Below are positions 13,627-20,956 of a stretch of 24,983 bases of DNA, piece after piece. The position numbers and the translations under genes are program-made. Under the pieces are notes generated by a model. That model made no database searches and was not told the origin of the DNA. It saw only the letters and a list, made by a program, of their open reading frames with translations. This DNA comes from Verrucomicrobiota bacterium (GTDB lineage Bacteria; Verrucomicrobiota; Verrucomicrobiia; Opitutales; Opitutaceae). Numbering within the stretch: position 1 is the stretch's first letter; each line of letters begins with the position of its first letter. Location: contig JAEXPQ010000012.1 of the NCBI GenBank assembly GCA_023446735.1, forward strand, positions 1 to 24,983. Reading direction: 5' to 3'.

Positions 13627-15216
13627 ATGCCGACCAAAAAGAAGGACTCCGTCACCCTCCGCGAAGCGACCCGGGCCGACATCCCGGCGCTCGTCGAACT
13701 CAACAAGGTCGCCTACCCGCTCCTCGCCGAGGAGAACGTCGTCTGGGGCGAGCGCCACCTCCTCAGCCACCAGCGCGTCTTCCCCCAGGGCCAGATCGTC
13801 GCCGAGTGCGAAGGCCGCCTCGTCGGCGCCGTGGCCACGCTCATCGTCAACCTCGGACCCGACCCGCTCCGCCCCCACACCTGGTCCGGCATCACCGACA
13901 GCGGCTATTTCACGAACCACGACCCGGCTGCCGATACCCTCTACGGGGCCGATATCTGCGTACATCCCGACTACCGCAGCCAGCGCATCGGCGCCGCGCT
14001 CTATGAGGCCCGCCGCCAGCTCTGCCGCCGCCTCAACAAACGCCGCATCCTCGCCGGCGGCCGCCTCTGGAACTACCAGGATGTTGCCGACCGCATGAGC
14101 CCCGAGGAGTACGCCCAGCGGGTCGTCACCGGCGAACTGCGCGACCTCGTCCTGAGCTTCCAGCTGCGCGAAGGATTCACCCTGCGCGGAGTCATGGCCA
14201 ACTACCTGCGCGACCCGCGCAGCCGCAACTTCGCCAGCCTCATCGAATGGCTCAATCCCGACTACCAGCGGCCCACCACCGGCGCTCGCAAGGCCCGCCT
14301 GGCGTGCGTCCAGTATCAGATGCGCAAGGTCAAATCCTTCGCCGACTTCGAGCGCCAGGTCTCCTATTTCGTCGAGGTCGCCGCCGACTACCGTGCCGAT
14401 TTCGTCCTGCTACCCGAGTTCGTCTCCGTGCAGCTGCTCTCGCAGGAGGACGCACTTTCGCCCGTCGAGGGAATCCGTCGCCTCGCCGGCTACGAGAAAC
14501 GCTTCACCAGCCTCATGCGCCGCCTCGCCACCCGCCACGGCCTCACGATCATCGCCGGCAGCCACCCCGTCGCGGTCGACGGCGACCGGCTCCACAACGT
14601 CGCCTTCGTCTGCCTGCCCTCCGGCGAGATCGTCGGCCAGCCCAAGCTCCACATCACCCCCAACGAGCGCCGTCATTGGGGCATCTCCGGCGGCAACACC
14701 CTGCGCGTCATCGACACCCCCAAGGGCAAGATCGGCGTGCTCATCTGCTACGACGTCGAGTTCCCCGAAGCCGCGCGCTACCTCGCCGACCACGGCGCCG
14801 AAATCCTCTTCGTGCCCTTCTGCACCGACAACCGCCAGGGCTACCTGCGCGTCCGCTACTGCGCCCAGGCCCGCGCGATCGAGAACCAGATCTACGTCGC
14901 CCTCGCCGGCAACGTCGGCAACCTGCCCGACGTCGGCAATCTGGACATCAACTACGGTCAGGCCGCCGTGCTCACCCCCTCCGACTTCGCCTTCGCCCGC
15001 GACGGCATCGCCGCCGAGGCCGACTCCAACGAGGAGACACTCCTCGTGTGCGATGTCGACCTCGACGACCTGCACGCCTCCCGCTCCGACGGCACCGTCA
15101 CCCCGCGCCTCGACCGCCGCGCCGACCTCTTTCGGCTCGTGTCGCTGCTCCCTGGCGACACCCAGCCCGACGGCCCCGCCGACGGGCCGCTCGGCGGCCA
15201 GCCCGGGCAGGAATAG
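13627..15216 (+). CDS. GNAT N-acetyltransferase / carbon-nitrogen hydrolase fusion (YhcX type)
   Basis: 529 residues in two domains. Residues about 9-215 form a GNAT-like acetyltransferase (LREATRADIPALVELN at the start, CVHPDYRSQRIGAALYEARR at 111-130 as the acetyl-CoA loop and helix). Residues about 222-505 form a nitrilase-superfamily domain with a complete Glu-Lys-Cys triad: E264 in LLPEF, K340 in QPKLHITP and C374 in LICYDVEFPE. The architecture is that of the YhcX group. Nitrilase-family members hydrolyse amides or nitriles; the physiological substrate here is unknown. The ATG at 13627 is chosen because the frame upstream is Arg/His/Pro-rich shadow sequence over the antiporter gene. It ends 18 bp before a CPA2 antiporter gene, with which it is probably cotranscribed. 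The first gene of its unit, it has no clear Shine-Dalgarno. Confidence 0.9.
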   Translation: MPTKKKDSVTLREATRADIPALVELNKVAYPLLAEENVVWGERHLLSHQRVFPQGQIVAECEGRLVGAVATLIVNLGPDPLRPHTWSGITDSGYFTNHDPAADTLYGADICVHPDYRSQRIGAALYEARRQLCRRLNKRRILAGGRLWNYQDVADRMSPEEYAQRVVTGELRDLVLSFQLREGFTLRGVMANYLRDPRSRNFASLIEWLNPDYQRPTTGARKARLACVQYQMRKVKSFADFERQVSYFVEVAADYRADFVLLPEFVSVQLLSQEDALSPVEGIRRLAGYEKRFTSLMRRLATRHGLTIIAGSHPVAVDGDRLHNVAFVCLPSGEIVGQPKLHITPNERRHWGISGGNTLRVIDTPKGKIGVLICYDVEFPEAARYLADHGAEILFVPFCTDNRQGYLRVRYCAQARAIENQIYVALAGNVGNLPDVGNLDINYGQAAVLTPSDFAFARDGIAAEADSNEETLLVCDVDLDDLHASRSDGTVTPRLDRRADLFRLVSLLPGDTQPDGPADGPLGGQPGQE

Positions 15217-15234
15217 CCTCCGCGCTTCCCCCGC

Positions 15235-16509
15235 ATGACGATCCTGGAAGGTGCCGTTCTCCTGCTCCTCTTGCTGCTCGCATTGCCGGACTTCTGCCGG
15301 CGGCTCGAGCGCCCGGGCCTGCTCTACCCGCTCTACATCGTCGCCGGCATCCTCGCCGGCGCGTTCATGGGCGCGGAGATCCGCCACGTGTGGCGCGAGA
15401 TCGGGCAGTTCGGGTTTGTGCTGCTGCTTTTCTCGGTCGGGCTCGAGATCGAGTTGCCGGAGCGGCGCGAGTCCGTCTCCGCCGCGCGCCGCGCCGCGTT
15501 GTGGATGGCGTGGCAGCTGCCCCTGCTCACCGGGCTTGGCTGCCTCGCGGGTGTGCCTTGGCCGCACGCGCTCGTGGCCGCGGTCGCCCTGGCCAGCACC
15601 TCCGTCGGCATGGCGTATCCGCTTTGGCTGAACTTTCACTTTCCCAACATGAGGACGCGCCGCCGTTTCCTGGAGTGGATCGTGGCCGTCGAGGTGATCG
15701 GCATCCTCCTGCTCGCCACGGCGGGCCCAGTTCTAGGCGGCGCGGTGTGGTGGTTGGTCGTGTTGAAGATGATCGGCTTGCTCACCGCGGCCGTGCTCGC
15801 CGCGCTCCTCGCCGTGCGCGGCGCCCCTCACCTGAGTCGACTGCTCGCGTCGGGCCTCAAGGTCCAGGTGCACTTCGTCGTGCTCGCGCTCTTCGCCATC
15901 GCCGCCCTCGGCGACCGGCTGGGCCTGAGCGCACCCAAGACGGCCTTCGTGCTCGGTCTGTTCATCAGCCGCGCCACCGACCAAGAGGCGCAGCTCAGCC
16001 ACCGCCTCGAACCCCTCCGCGACCGGCTCTTCGTGCCCGTGTTCTTCTTCGGGCTGGGCACTCTCGTCGAACCGCGGCTGCTGCTCACCCTGGTCTTCCC
16101 CTTGGCGGTCGCCACCGGCCTGTTGCACTTCGTCCTGCGGCGGTTCGTCTACGCCCACTGGTTCGCCCGCCGCCTCGGCACCGACTCGGGCGCGCACCTG
16201 CTCGCCGCGCCCATGCTCACGATCGCCGCCGTCGCCGTCGAGGTGCTCGCGCGTGCCGGGGCCGACCAGCGCGCGCTGGCCTGGACCCTCGCCTCGAGCC
16301 TGAGCCTCACGCTGGCCGCCGCCTTCGCGCGGGTCGCCACCGGCGCCACCCTCGCCGAGAGCGAACCCACCATGGCCGCGCCCGAAGCTTGGGAGCACGC
16401 CGGAGTGAAGGCTTCGCACGACCACACCGATTCGCAATTGGCCGTGCCCGACGTAGGAACAACAAACGGGCATGAACCCGCCCCCGGCGCCCAGTCCGGG
16501 CGAAAGTAG
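15235..16509 (+). CDS. CPA2-type cation/H+ antiporter membrane domain
   Basis: 424 residues with about 11-12 hydrophobic helices and a 50-residue hydrophilic tail. It has the Na+/H+ exchanger layout of the Kef/CPA2 group: a GLLYPLYIVAGILAGAFMG helix pair, FGFVLLLFSVGLEIEL (helix with the conserved Gly-Leu-Glu), and SAPKTAFVLGLFISRA with DRLFVPVFFFGLG further on. The soluble RCK/TrkA-N domain of KefB/KefC is missing; the tail is low in predicted structure and His/Asp-rich. It would exchange Na+ or K+ for H+ across the cytoplasmic membrane, which could interconvert the Na+ gradient of the decarboxylase with a proton gradient. That link is inference. The start MTILEGAVLLLLLLLALPDF sits 18 bp after the GNAT-nitrilase gene. 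Its base composition has noticeably more G at third codon positions than the upstream genes. Confidence 0.82.
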   Translation: MTILEGAVLLLLLLLALPDFCRRLERPGLLYPLYIVAGILAGAFMGAEIRHVWREIGQFGFVLLLFSVGLEIELPERRESVSAARRAALWMAWQLPLLTGLGCLAGVPWPHALVAAVALASTSVGMAYPLWLNFHFPNMRTRRRFLEWIVAVEVIGILLLATAGPVLGGAVWWLVVLKMIGLLTAAVLAALLAVRGAPHLSRLLASGLKVQVHFVVLALFAIAALGDRLGLSAPKTAFVLGLFISRATDQEAQLSHRLEPLRDRLFVPVFFFGLGTLVEPRLLLTLVFPLAVATGLLHFVLRRFVYAHWFARRLGTDSGAHLLAAPMLTIAAVAVEVLARAGADQRALAWTLASSLSLTLAAAFARVATGATLAESEPTMAAPEAWEHAGVKASHDHTDSQLAVPDVGTTNGHEPAPGAQSGRK

Positions 16510-16781
16510 CTGAGTACTCCAGGACCGGGCAGCTGTCCGCACCCACGCCAGGACGGCGAGAATAGCGAAGATACCGGGCGGTTGCCCTTGCCTCACCCTC
16601 GAATCCCGGAATGAATCCCACTTGGGTTCGGAGCCGCAGGGCCCGAAGGCATTCGAGACGGTCGGGCCGCCGTCTCCTCAACTCGGCGACACCGTCGCCC
16701 GACCCTCCCGGCCCCACCCGCCCCAACGGCGCGGGTCTCCGTGTCGGCGGTCGGCGTGTCGTCTTTGCGTCCCCGCTCGCT
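16510..16781. other. Intergenic region after the CPA2 antiporter
   Basis: 272 bp with no convincing gene. An open frame begins at 16611 but its first 57 codons are Arg/Pro/Ser-rich and unlike a folded protein. A GAGACGG/CCGTCTC hairpin (16655-16661 with 16670-16676, 8-nt loop) lacks a T-run; it could be an imperfect terminator or a processing structure. No promoter is clear. Confidence 0.4.
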
Positions 16782-17126
16782 ATGCTCACCACGCCCGATT
16801 CCCCAGCGCCCGCCGCCTCCGGCCCCCTCCACCTCGAAGGCCACATGGCCGACGACGTCGCCGCCACCTTCGGGCCCAAACCCGGTGCAGTGCTTCAGGC
16901 CACCGCCGAAGAACTCTGGATCAAGGGCAACCGCGGCGACTTCCGCCTGCCACGCCAAGCGATCGCTCGCATCGGTCGCGGTGGCCTCTACCCGTGGTTC
17001 TTCAAGGGCATCCGCGTGCGACACCACCAAAAGGGGCTGCCCGTGAAGGTTCTGTTCCTGCCCCTTGAGTGCGACACCGGCGAACTCCTGCACCGCCTTC
17101 AGTCGCTCGGCTACCCGCACGCCTGA
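16782..17126 (+). CDS. Small unrecognised soluble protein, possibly PH-like fold
   Basis: 114 residues from ATG 16782; an in-frame ATG at 16845 (MADDVAATF) is an alternative start and the open frame continues upstream to 16611. The conserved-looking core runs ATAEELWIKGNRGDFRLPRQ, then IARIGRGGLYPWFFKGIRVRHH, then KVLFLPLECDTGELLHRLQSLGY. Alternating short strands, a central Trp-Phe-Phe-Lys-Gly-Ile-Arg turn and a final amphipathic helix resemble small bacterial PH-like proteins, but this is a fold impression, not a recognised family. No signal peptide or membrane helix from the chosen start. It stands alone between the antiporter and the convergent oadG-oadB unit. Confidence 0.55.
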   Translation: MLTTPDSPAPAASGPLHLEGHMADDVAATFGPKPGAVLQATAEELWIKGNRGDFRLPRQAIARIGRGGLYPWFFKGIRVRHHQKGLPVKVLFLPLECDTGELLHRLQSLGYPHA

Positions 17127-17167
17127 GCCAATCATTCGGTCGAGTGCCGAGAGTCGAGCGACGAGAT

Positions 17168-17191
17168 GCTCGATCCCTGAGGGGATCGAGC
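17168..17191. repeat. Perfect 10-bp palindromic stem-loop
   Basis: GCTCGATCCC (17168-17177) is fully complementary to GGGATCGAGC (17182-17191) around a TGAG loop. It lies 42 bp past the small protein gene and has no T-run on either side, so it could be a stabilising 3' structure, an extragenic palindrome or an operator-like site. Confidence 0.5.
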
Positions 17192-17302
17192 GGAATACTC
17201 GCGCCGGAAGTTCGTCCCCGACGGTGAGGCGCTCGTCCCTCGACGCTCGCCGCGCGAATCCTTCGTCACGCCTGAGCCGACGAGCAAACCTGCAACCATC
17301 AA

Positions 17303-17330
17303 GGCAGCGCCTGCGCGCCGCCTCGTTTTT
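17303..17330 (+). terminator. Probable intrinsic terminator for the small protein gene
   Basis: GGC-A-GCGC (17303-17310) pairs with GCGC-C-GCC (17315-17322) with one central mismatch and a CTGC loop, followed by TCG and five T (17326-17330). It faces the convergent oadB gene. Confidence 0.5.
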
Positions 17331-17360
17331 CTTGGTGGGCCGCGGCGACCGCCCCGTCGC

Positions 17361-18614
17361 TCATTTTAGCGTCGAGATGAAGTAGCCGGCCGCGACTGCC
17401 GTGCCGATCACGCCGGCCACATTCGGGCCCATGGCATGCATCAGCAGGTAGTTGCTCGGATCAACCTTCTGGCCCTCGATGTGCGACACGCGCGCGGCCA
17501 TCGGTACCGCCGAAACGCCCGCCGAGCCAATGAGCGGATTGATCGGATTATTCGGGCTGAACTTGTTCATCACCTTCGCGAAGAGCACGCCACCCGCCGT
17601 CGAAAAGCCGAAGGCCACCACACCGAGCACGATGATCTTGATCGTCTCCAGCGCCAGAAAGCTCTGCCCGGACATCGTCAGGCCCACGCTCGTGCCAAGG
17701 AAGATCGTGAGGATGTTGATGATCTCGTTCTGGGCCGAGAGCAGCAGACGCTCAACGACGCCGCATTCGCGCAGGAAGTTGCCGAGCATGAGCATCGCGA
17801 TCAGCGCCGCGGCATCGGGCACGATCAGGATGCAGATGACCATCACGACCACCGCGAAGATGAGCTTCTCGAGCCGGGATACCTTGCGCAGCGACTTCAT
17901 CTTGATCCGCCGCTCCTTGTCCGTCGTCAGCAGCTTCATGATCGGCGGCTGGATCAACGGAACCAGCGACATGTAGCTATACGCCGCCACCGCCACCGCG
18001 CCGAGCAGATGGGGAGCGAGCTTGTTGGTGACGAATATCGACGTCGGACCGTCGGCCCCGCCGATGATACCGATCGACGCAGCGGCCTTCGAGGTGAAGC
18101 CCATCAGCAACGCGCCAGAGAAAGTAATAAAAAGCCCCACCTGCGCCGCTGCCCCGAGCAGAAAGGTTCGCGGCGCCGCGATCAGCGGGCCGAAATCCGT
18201 GAGCGCTCCCACGCCGAGGAAGATGATCGGCGGGAAGATCTCGATCTTCACGCCCTGGGCGATGAAATCGTACAAGCCGCCTTCGATTCGCTCAACCTTC
18301 ATCCGCACTTCGCTCCCCGGCACGAACGCACCGCTGGGATCAGTGCCACCGTGGACCGTCTCAATCTTGCCCTCCACCTTGAACGTCGAGGTCTGGTAGA
18401 CACCGTTGGGCAGCATTTCCGAAGTGATCACGCCGCGGGTCGGCAGGTTGGCCACCAACGCGCCGAAGGCGATCGGGACGAGCAGCAACGGCTCGAAGCC
18501 CTTCACGATCGCCAGATAAAGCAGCACCGAAACGACCGCCCACATCACGGCCATCTGCCACGTGATGTTCGCAAATCCGGTGGTATTGATGAAATCGAGG
18601 AGGCCTTGGAACAT
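17361..18614 (-). CDS. oadB: Na+-translocating decarboxylase beta subunit, second copy, with loop insertion
   Basis: 417 residues from the ATG at 18614; a longer frame to 18701 exists but overlaps the preceding oadG gene. It is a hydrophobic carboxybiotin decarboxylase pump. Motifs are EIFPPIIFLGVGALTDFGPL (125-144), IIGGADGPTSIFVTNK (183-198) with the essential aspartate at D188, AAYSYMSLVPLIQPPIMK (210-227), and GPNVAGVIGTAVAAG (396-410), where N398 is kept and Thr405 stands in place of the serine found in Klebsiella OadB. Compared with the copy at 5746-6933 it has about 50 extra residues (61-112) between the second and third hydrophobic segments. These look soluble and strand-rich. It follows its own oadG by 19 bp. 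No carboxyltransferase or carrier gene is adjacent, so its alpha partner is elsewhere or shared. Confidence 0.9.
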   Translation of the reverse strand: MFQGLLDFINTTGFANITWQMAVMWAVVSVLLYLAIVKGFEPLLLVPIAFGALVANLPTRGVITSEMLPNGVYQTSTFKVEGKIETVHGGTDPSGAFVPGSEVRMKVERIEGGLYDFIAQGVKIEIFPPIIFLGVGALTDFGPLIAAPRTFLLGAAAQVGLFITFSGALLMGFTSKAAASIGIIGGADGPTSIFVTNKLAPHLLGAVAVAAYSYMSLVPLIQPPIMKLLTTDKERRIKMKSLRKVSRLEKLIFAVVVMVICILIVPDAAALIAMLMLGNFLRECGVVERLLLSAQNEIINILTIFLGTSVGLTMSGQSFLALETIKIIVLGVVAFGFSTAGGVLFAKVMNKFSPNNPINPLIGSAGVSAVPMAARVSHIEGQKVDPSNYLLMHAMGPNVAGVIGTAVAAGYFISTLK

Positions 18615-18633
18615 GGCGAAGGAGGTTTGGGGA

Positions 18634-19041
18634 TTAACGGACTTTGCGGCCGGCGAAGATTTGTCGGCGACCTTCGCTCGACCAGGCACCCAGCTGCACA
18701 TTCACGTCGTGCGTGTGACCGAGCGGATGGATCGCGATGATCTGCTCGCCCGCCTGCAGGCTCGCATGGGCCGCCGCCGTGATCACGGCGACGATCTCCG
18801 GACGAATCCCGGCAACCGGCAGGTCGATCGGCTCCGGCGCAACGGCGGCCACGGCGGCCGTCCGTGCCTGTTTGCGAGCCTCGATCTTTCGGAAGACGAA
18901 TCCCATCAGTTCCATCAGAAACCAGATCGAACCCAAGGCGGTGAAAACGACCAGCAATCCAACCACCTGATAACTCAACGAATCCCATATCCCGGGGCGG
19001 TCGGACAACGCTGCGGCGAGTGGCATCATGGCGTTCGGCAT
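18634..19041 (-). CDS. oadG: OadG/MmdD-like membrane-anchor (gamma/delta) subunit 3
   Basis: 135 residues from the ATG at 19041, which is preceded by an AAGAAGACGAG purine stretch that may serve as ribosome site; an upstream in-frame ATG at 19095 gives a less natural basic N-terminus. The protein has a short hydrophobic N-terminus, a strong transmembrane helix (about 23-45, VVGLLVVFTALGSIWFLMEL), a basic stretch (FRKIEARKQAR), an Ala/Pro linker, and the C-terminal domain from RPEIVAVITAAAHASL to AWSSEGRRQIFAGRKVR. The tail matches the two delta-type subunits in the left cluster, with a few extra residues (HTHDVN region) before the Trp. It forms a two-gene unit with oadB and presumably anchors the carboxyltransferase of that complex. 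Confidence 0.8.
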   Translation of the reverse strand: MPNAMMPLAAALSDRPGIWDSLSYQVVGLLVVFTALGSIWFLMELMGFVFRKIEARKQARTAAVAAVAPEPIDLPVAGIRPEIVAVITAAAHASLQAGEQIIAIHPLGHTHDVNVQLGAWSSEGRRQIFAGRKVR

Positions 19042-19341
19042 AATCTCGTCTTCTTGGGGGTTGCAGCCGCGGCGCGAAAGCCGGGCTTCTTGCACTGCGT
19101 TTGGGGGATAAGCAGCGCCGATGGAAAACCACAGCCCCTCCGTGGCGAGGCTTTTCTGGAACTTTCTGCATAACGCGTCCGGCCCGCCGACTCCGAATGT
19201 CGCCGATCATGCCCGCCAACTCGGCCCCGCCGCGCCGCGGAACGACACCGTAGCATAGGCCCTCGACGCAGTATCTTCCGACCTGTTACACGCGCTGCAG
19301 CTTGTGGGCGCGCGCCGCACGGCGGCGCGAGCGCAAGGCGC
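19042..19341. other. Intergenic region upstream of oadG
   Basis: 300 bp between the Ig-domain protein gene and oadG, both on the minus strand, so it should hold the 3' end of one unit and the promoter of the other. A GCGCCGC/GCGGCGC palindrome lies just past the Ig-protein stop but lacks a T-run. No -35/-10 pair could be assigned with confidence. Short open frames here are Arg-rich and not believed. Confidence 0.4.
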
Positions 19342-20940
19342 TCAGGGGCCGGTGACCAACGTGGAGGTGACGTCCGTGCCGTCCGGGAGCTCCAACTCTC
19401 CGGCACAGGTCTGGGCGGGTGCCCCCACCCCGCAGGAATCCTGACCGGCGCCCATCTGCACCTCGCTGAGCCCGGAGACCGTCACGGCGACCCCGACCGG
19501 CTGTGCGAGGCTGCCGCCGGCGATCTTGACGCCCACCCGCGCCGCGGCTCCGAAACTGAGATACGGAACCCCGCTACCGACGGCGCCGATGTCGTGCACG
19601 ACCGCCGGCGATTGCGCGAACGTGGCGACGTCGAACGCGACGATTCCGGTTGGGCCCTGCGCGCCGGAGAAGCCGACGTTGCCGAGATGCAGGCCGCCGA
19701 GCCCGCCGTCGCGGCTGCCGATGCCCAGCGCCGTGACCCGTGCCCAGCCCTCATACACCACATCGTTGCGCGTGACCCCCGGGTTGGTGCGTGTCCCCAC
19801 CGAGTAGATCGACAGATGGGTCGTCGCGTCGGCGCCGGCGAGAATCACCGTCGGCGAGCCCCGCATGTATTCGATGTTCTGGTTATAGAGCGTCGGAAGC
19901 ATCGGCCCCGCCGGATCGTCGAGCACGACAGTGACCGCGCCCGCTCCGGACATCTCCACCTGCACGATGCTGTTGCGGGTGTCGAGGAACGAGATCCGAG
20001 CGATCTTCCCCGCTGCGGCCGTGAACGTGCCCGCCCCGCCGGAGAGCAGAAACTGGTCGTAGATGTTGCCATTGGGGTGCCGGATGTCCTGCCACTCCGC
20101 GCGGGTCTCGACGGCGCCCACCGTGCGTACCCCCGCGGGCGGGATCACCCCGAGGACCGCCGGAAGCGACAACGTCTCGGCGGAACCGGCCGAGATGACG
20201 ACCTCGTAGATTCCCGCATCGGACGGCGTCGCCTGGGCGACCGCCAGCGTCGCGCCCGTGGCGCCGCCGACCGCGTGCTTGCCCCGATACCACTGGTAGT
20301 GCAGCCCGGTACCCGTCGCCGAGACCGAGAGGGCCGCAGGGGCTCCGGCGGTCGCGGTCGCCGAAGTGGGCTGACGCGAGATCACTGGGCCCGGGACCGA
20401 CGCCACGAGCTCCGCCGCCGCGCCGGTCGCTTCGGCGCTGCCGCCCCCAGCCGCAACCGTGAGAAGATTGAGCGACCCGCTCCAGCCTTCGGGCGGCAAG
20501 ATCCATTCGCTGTCCGAGCCATCGCGCACCCCGGCTCCGGAATAATGTCCGAAGGGAGTACCCGCCGCTGGGGCGGTCGCCGCCGGGGACAAAGTCGGGT
20601 ACCAGCGCAGTGCGAGGCGCTGCCCTGGCGCGAGTCCGAGCCTGCCGTAGTCGAGCACCACCGGCGCCGCCCCCACCCCGGCCTGGCCAGTCGCGCCCGA
20701 GTTCATCGCGAAACTACGCAGGAGGACGTCGTCGCCGCGCACGAAGCCGCCGGCGGACGGCGCCGTGAACACTCCGTCCGCTCCGGCCGCGACCAGCTGG
20801 ACCAGTCCGTTGTCGGGGCACACGGTCGTCCCATCGGAACCGTACAGCCGGCCCGCGGTGAGGTTGATCGTGACGGTGGCGCGCCCGGCGGCCGCCAGCG
20901 CGACCACGGCGAAGAAAACGACCGGCAGTCCGTGCTTCAT
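19342..20940 (-). CDS. Secreted protein with one Ig-like domain
   Basis: 532 residues. A signal peptide is clear (MKHGLPVVFFAVVALAAAGRA, cleavage near residue 20-22). Residues about 22-180 form an N-terminal region with an INLTAGRLYGSDGT start and a LGLAPGQRLALRWYP segment. Residues about 186-265 are an Ig-like domain, with a core Trp (YQWYRG, W217) and the DAGIYEV strand (Y245). The C-terminal half is Gly/Ala-rich and beta-prone, with a Cys pair near the end (DSCGVGAPAQTC). No enzyme motif was seen, and no PEP-CTERM or other sorting tail. It starts 16 bp after the TIGR02597-like gene with a good AAGGAG ribosome site, so the two secreted proteins are made together. A surface or extracellular binding role is plausible only. 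Confidence 0.75.
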   Translation of the reverse strand: MKHGLPVVFFAVVALAAAGRATVTINLTAGRLYGSDGTTVCPDNGLVQLVAAGADGVFTAPSAGGFVRGDDVLLRSFAMNSGATGQAGVGAAPVVLDYGRLGLAPGQRLALRWYPTLSPAATAPAAGTPFGHYSGAGVRDGSDSEWILPPEGWSGSLNLLTVAAGGGSAEATGAAAELVASVPGPVISRQPTSATATAGAPAALSVSATGTGLHYQWYRGKHAVGGATGATLAVAQATPSDAGIYEVVISAGSAETLSLPAVLGVIPPAGVRTVGAVETRAEWQDIRHPNGNIYDQFLLSGGAGTFTAAAGKIARISFLDTRNSIVQVEMSGAGAVTVVLDDPAGPMLPTLYNQNIEYMRGSPTVILAGADATTHLSIYSVGTRTNPGVTRNDVVYEGWARVTALGIGSRDGGLGGLHLGNVGFSGAQGPTGIVAFDVATFAQSPAVVHDIGAVGSGVPYLSFGAAARVGVKIAGGSLAQPVGVAVTVSGLSEVQMGAGQDSCGVGAPAQTCAGELELPDGTDVTSTLVTGP

Positions 20941-20956
20941 CGGGAAAGGTGCTCCT

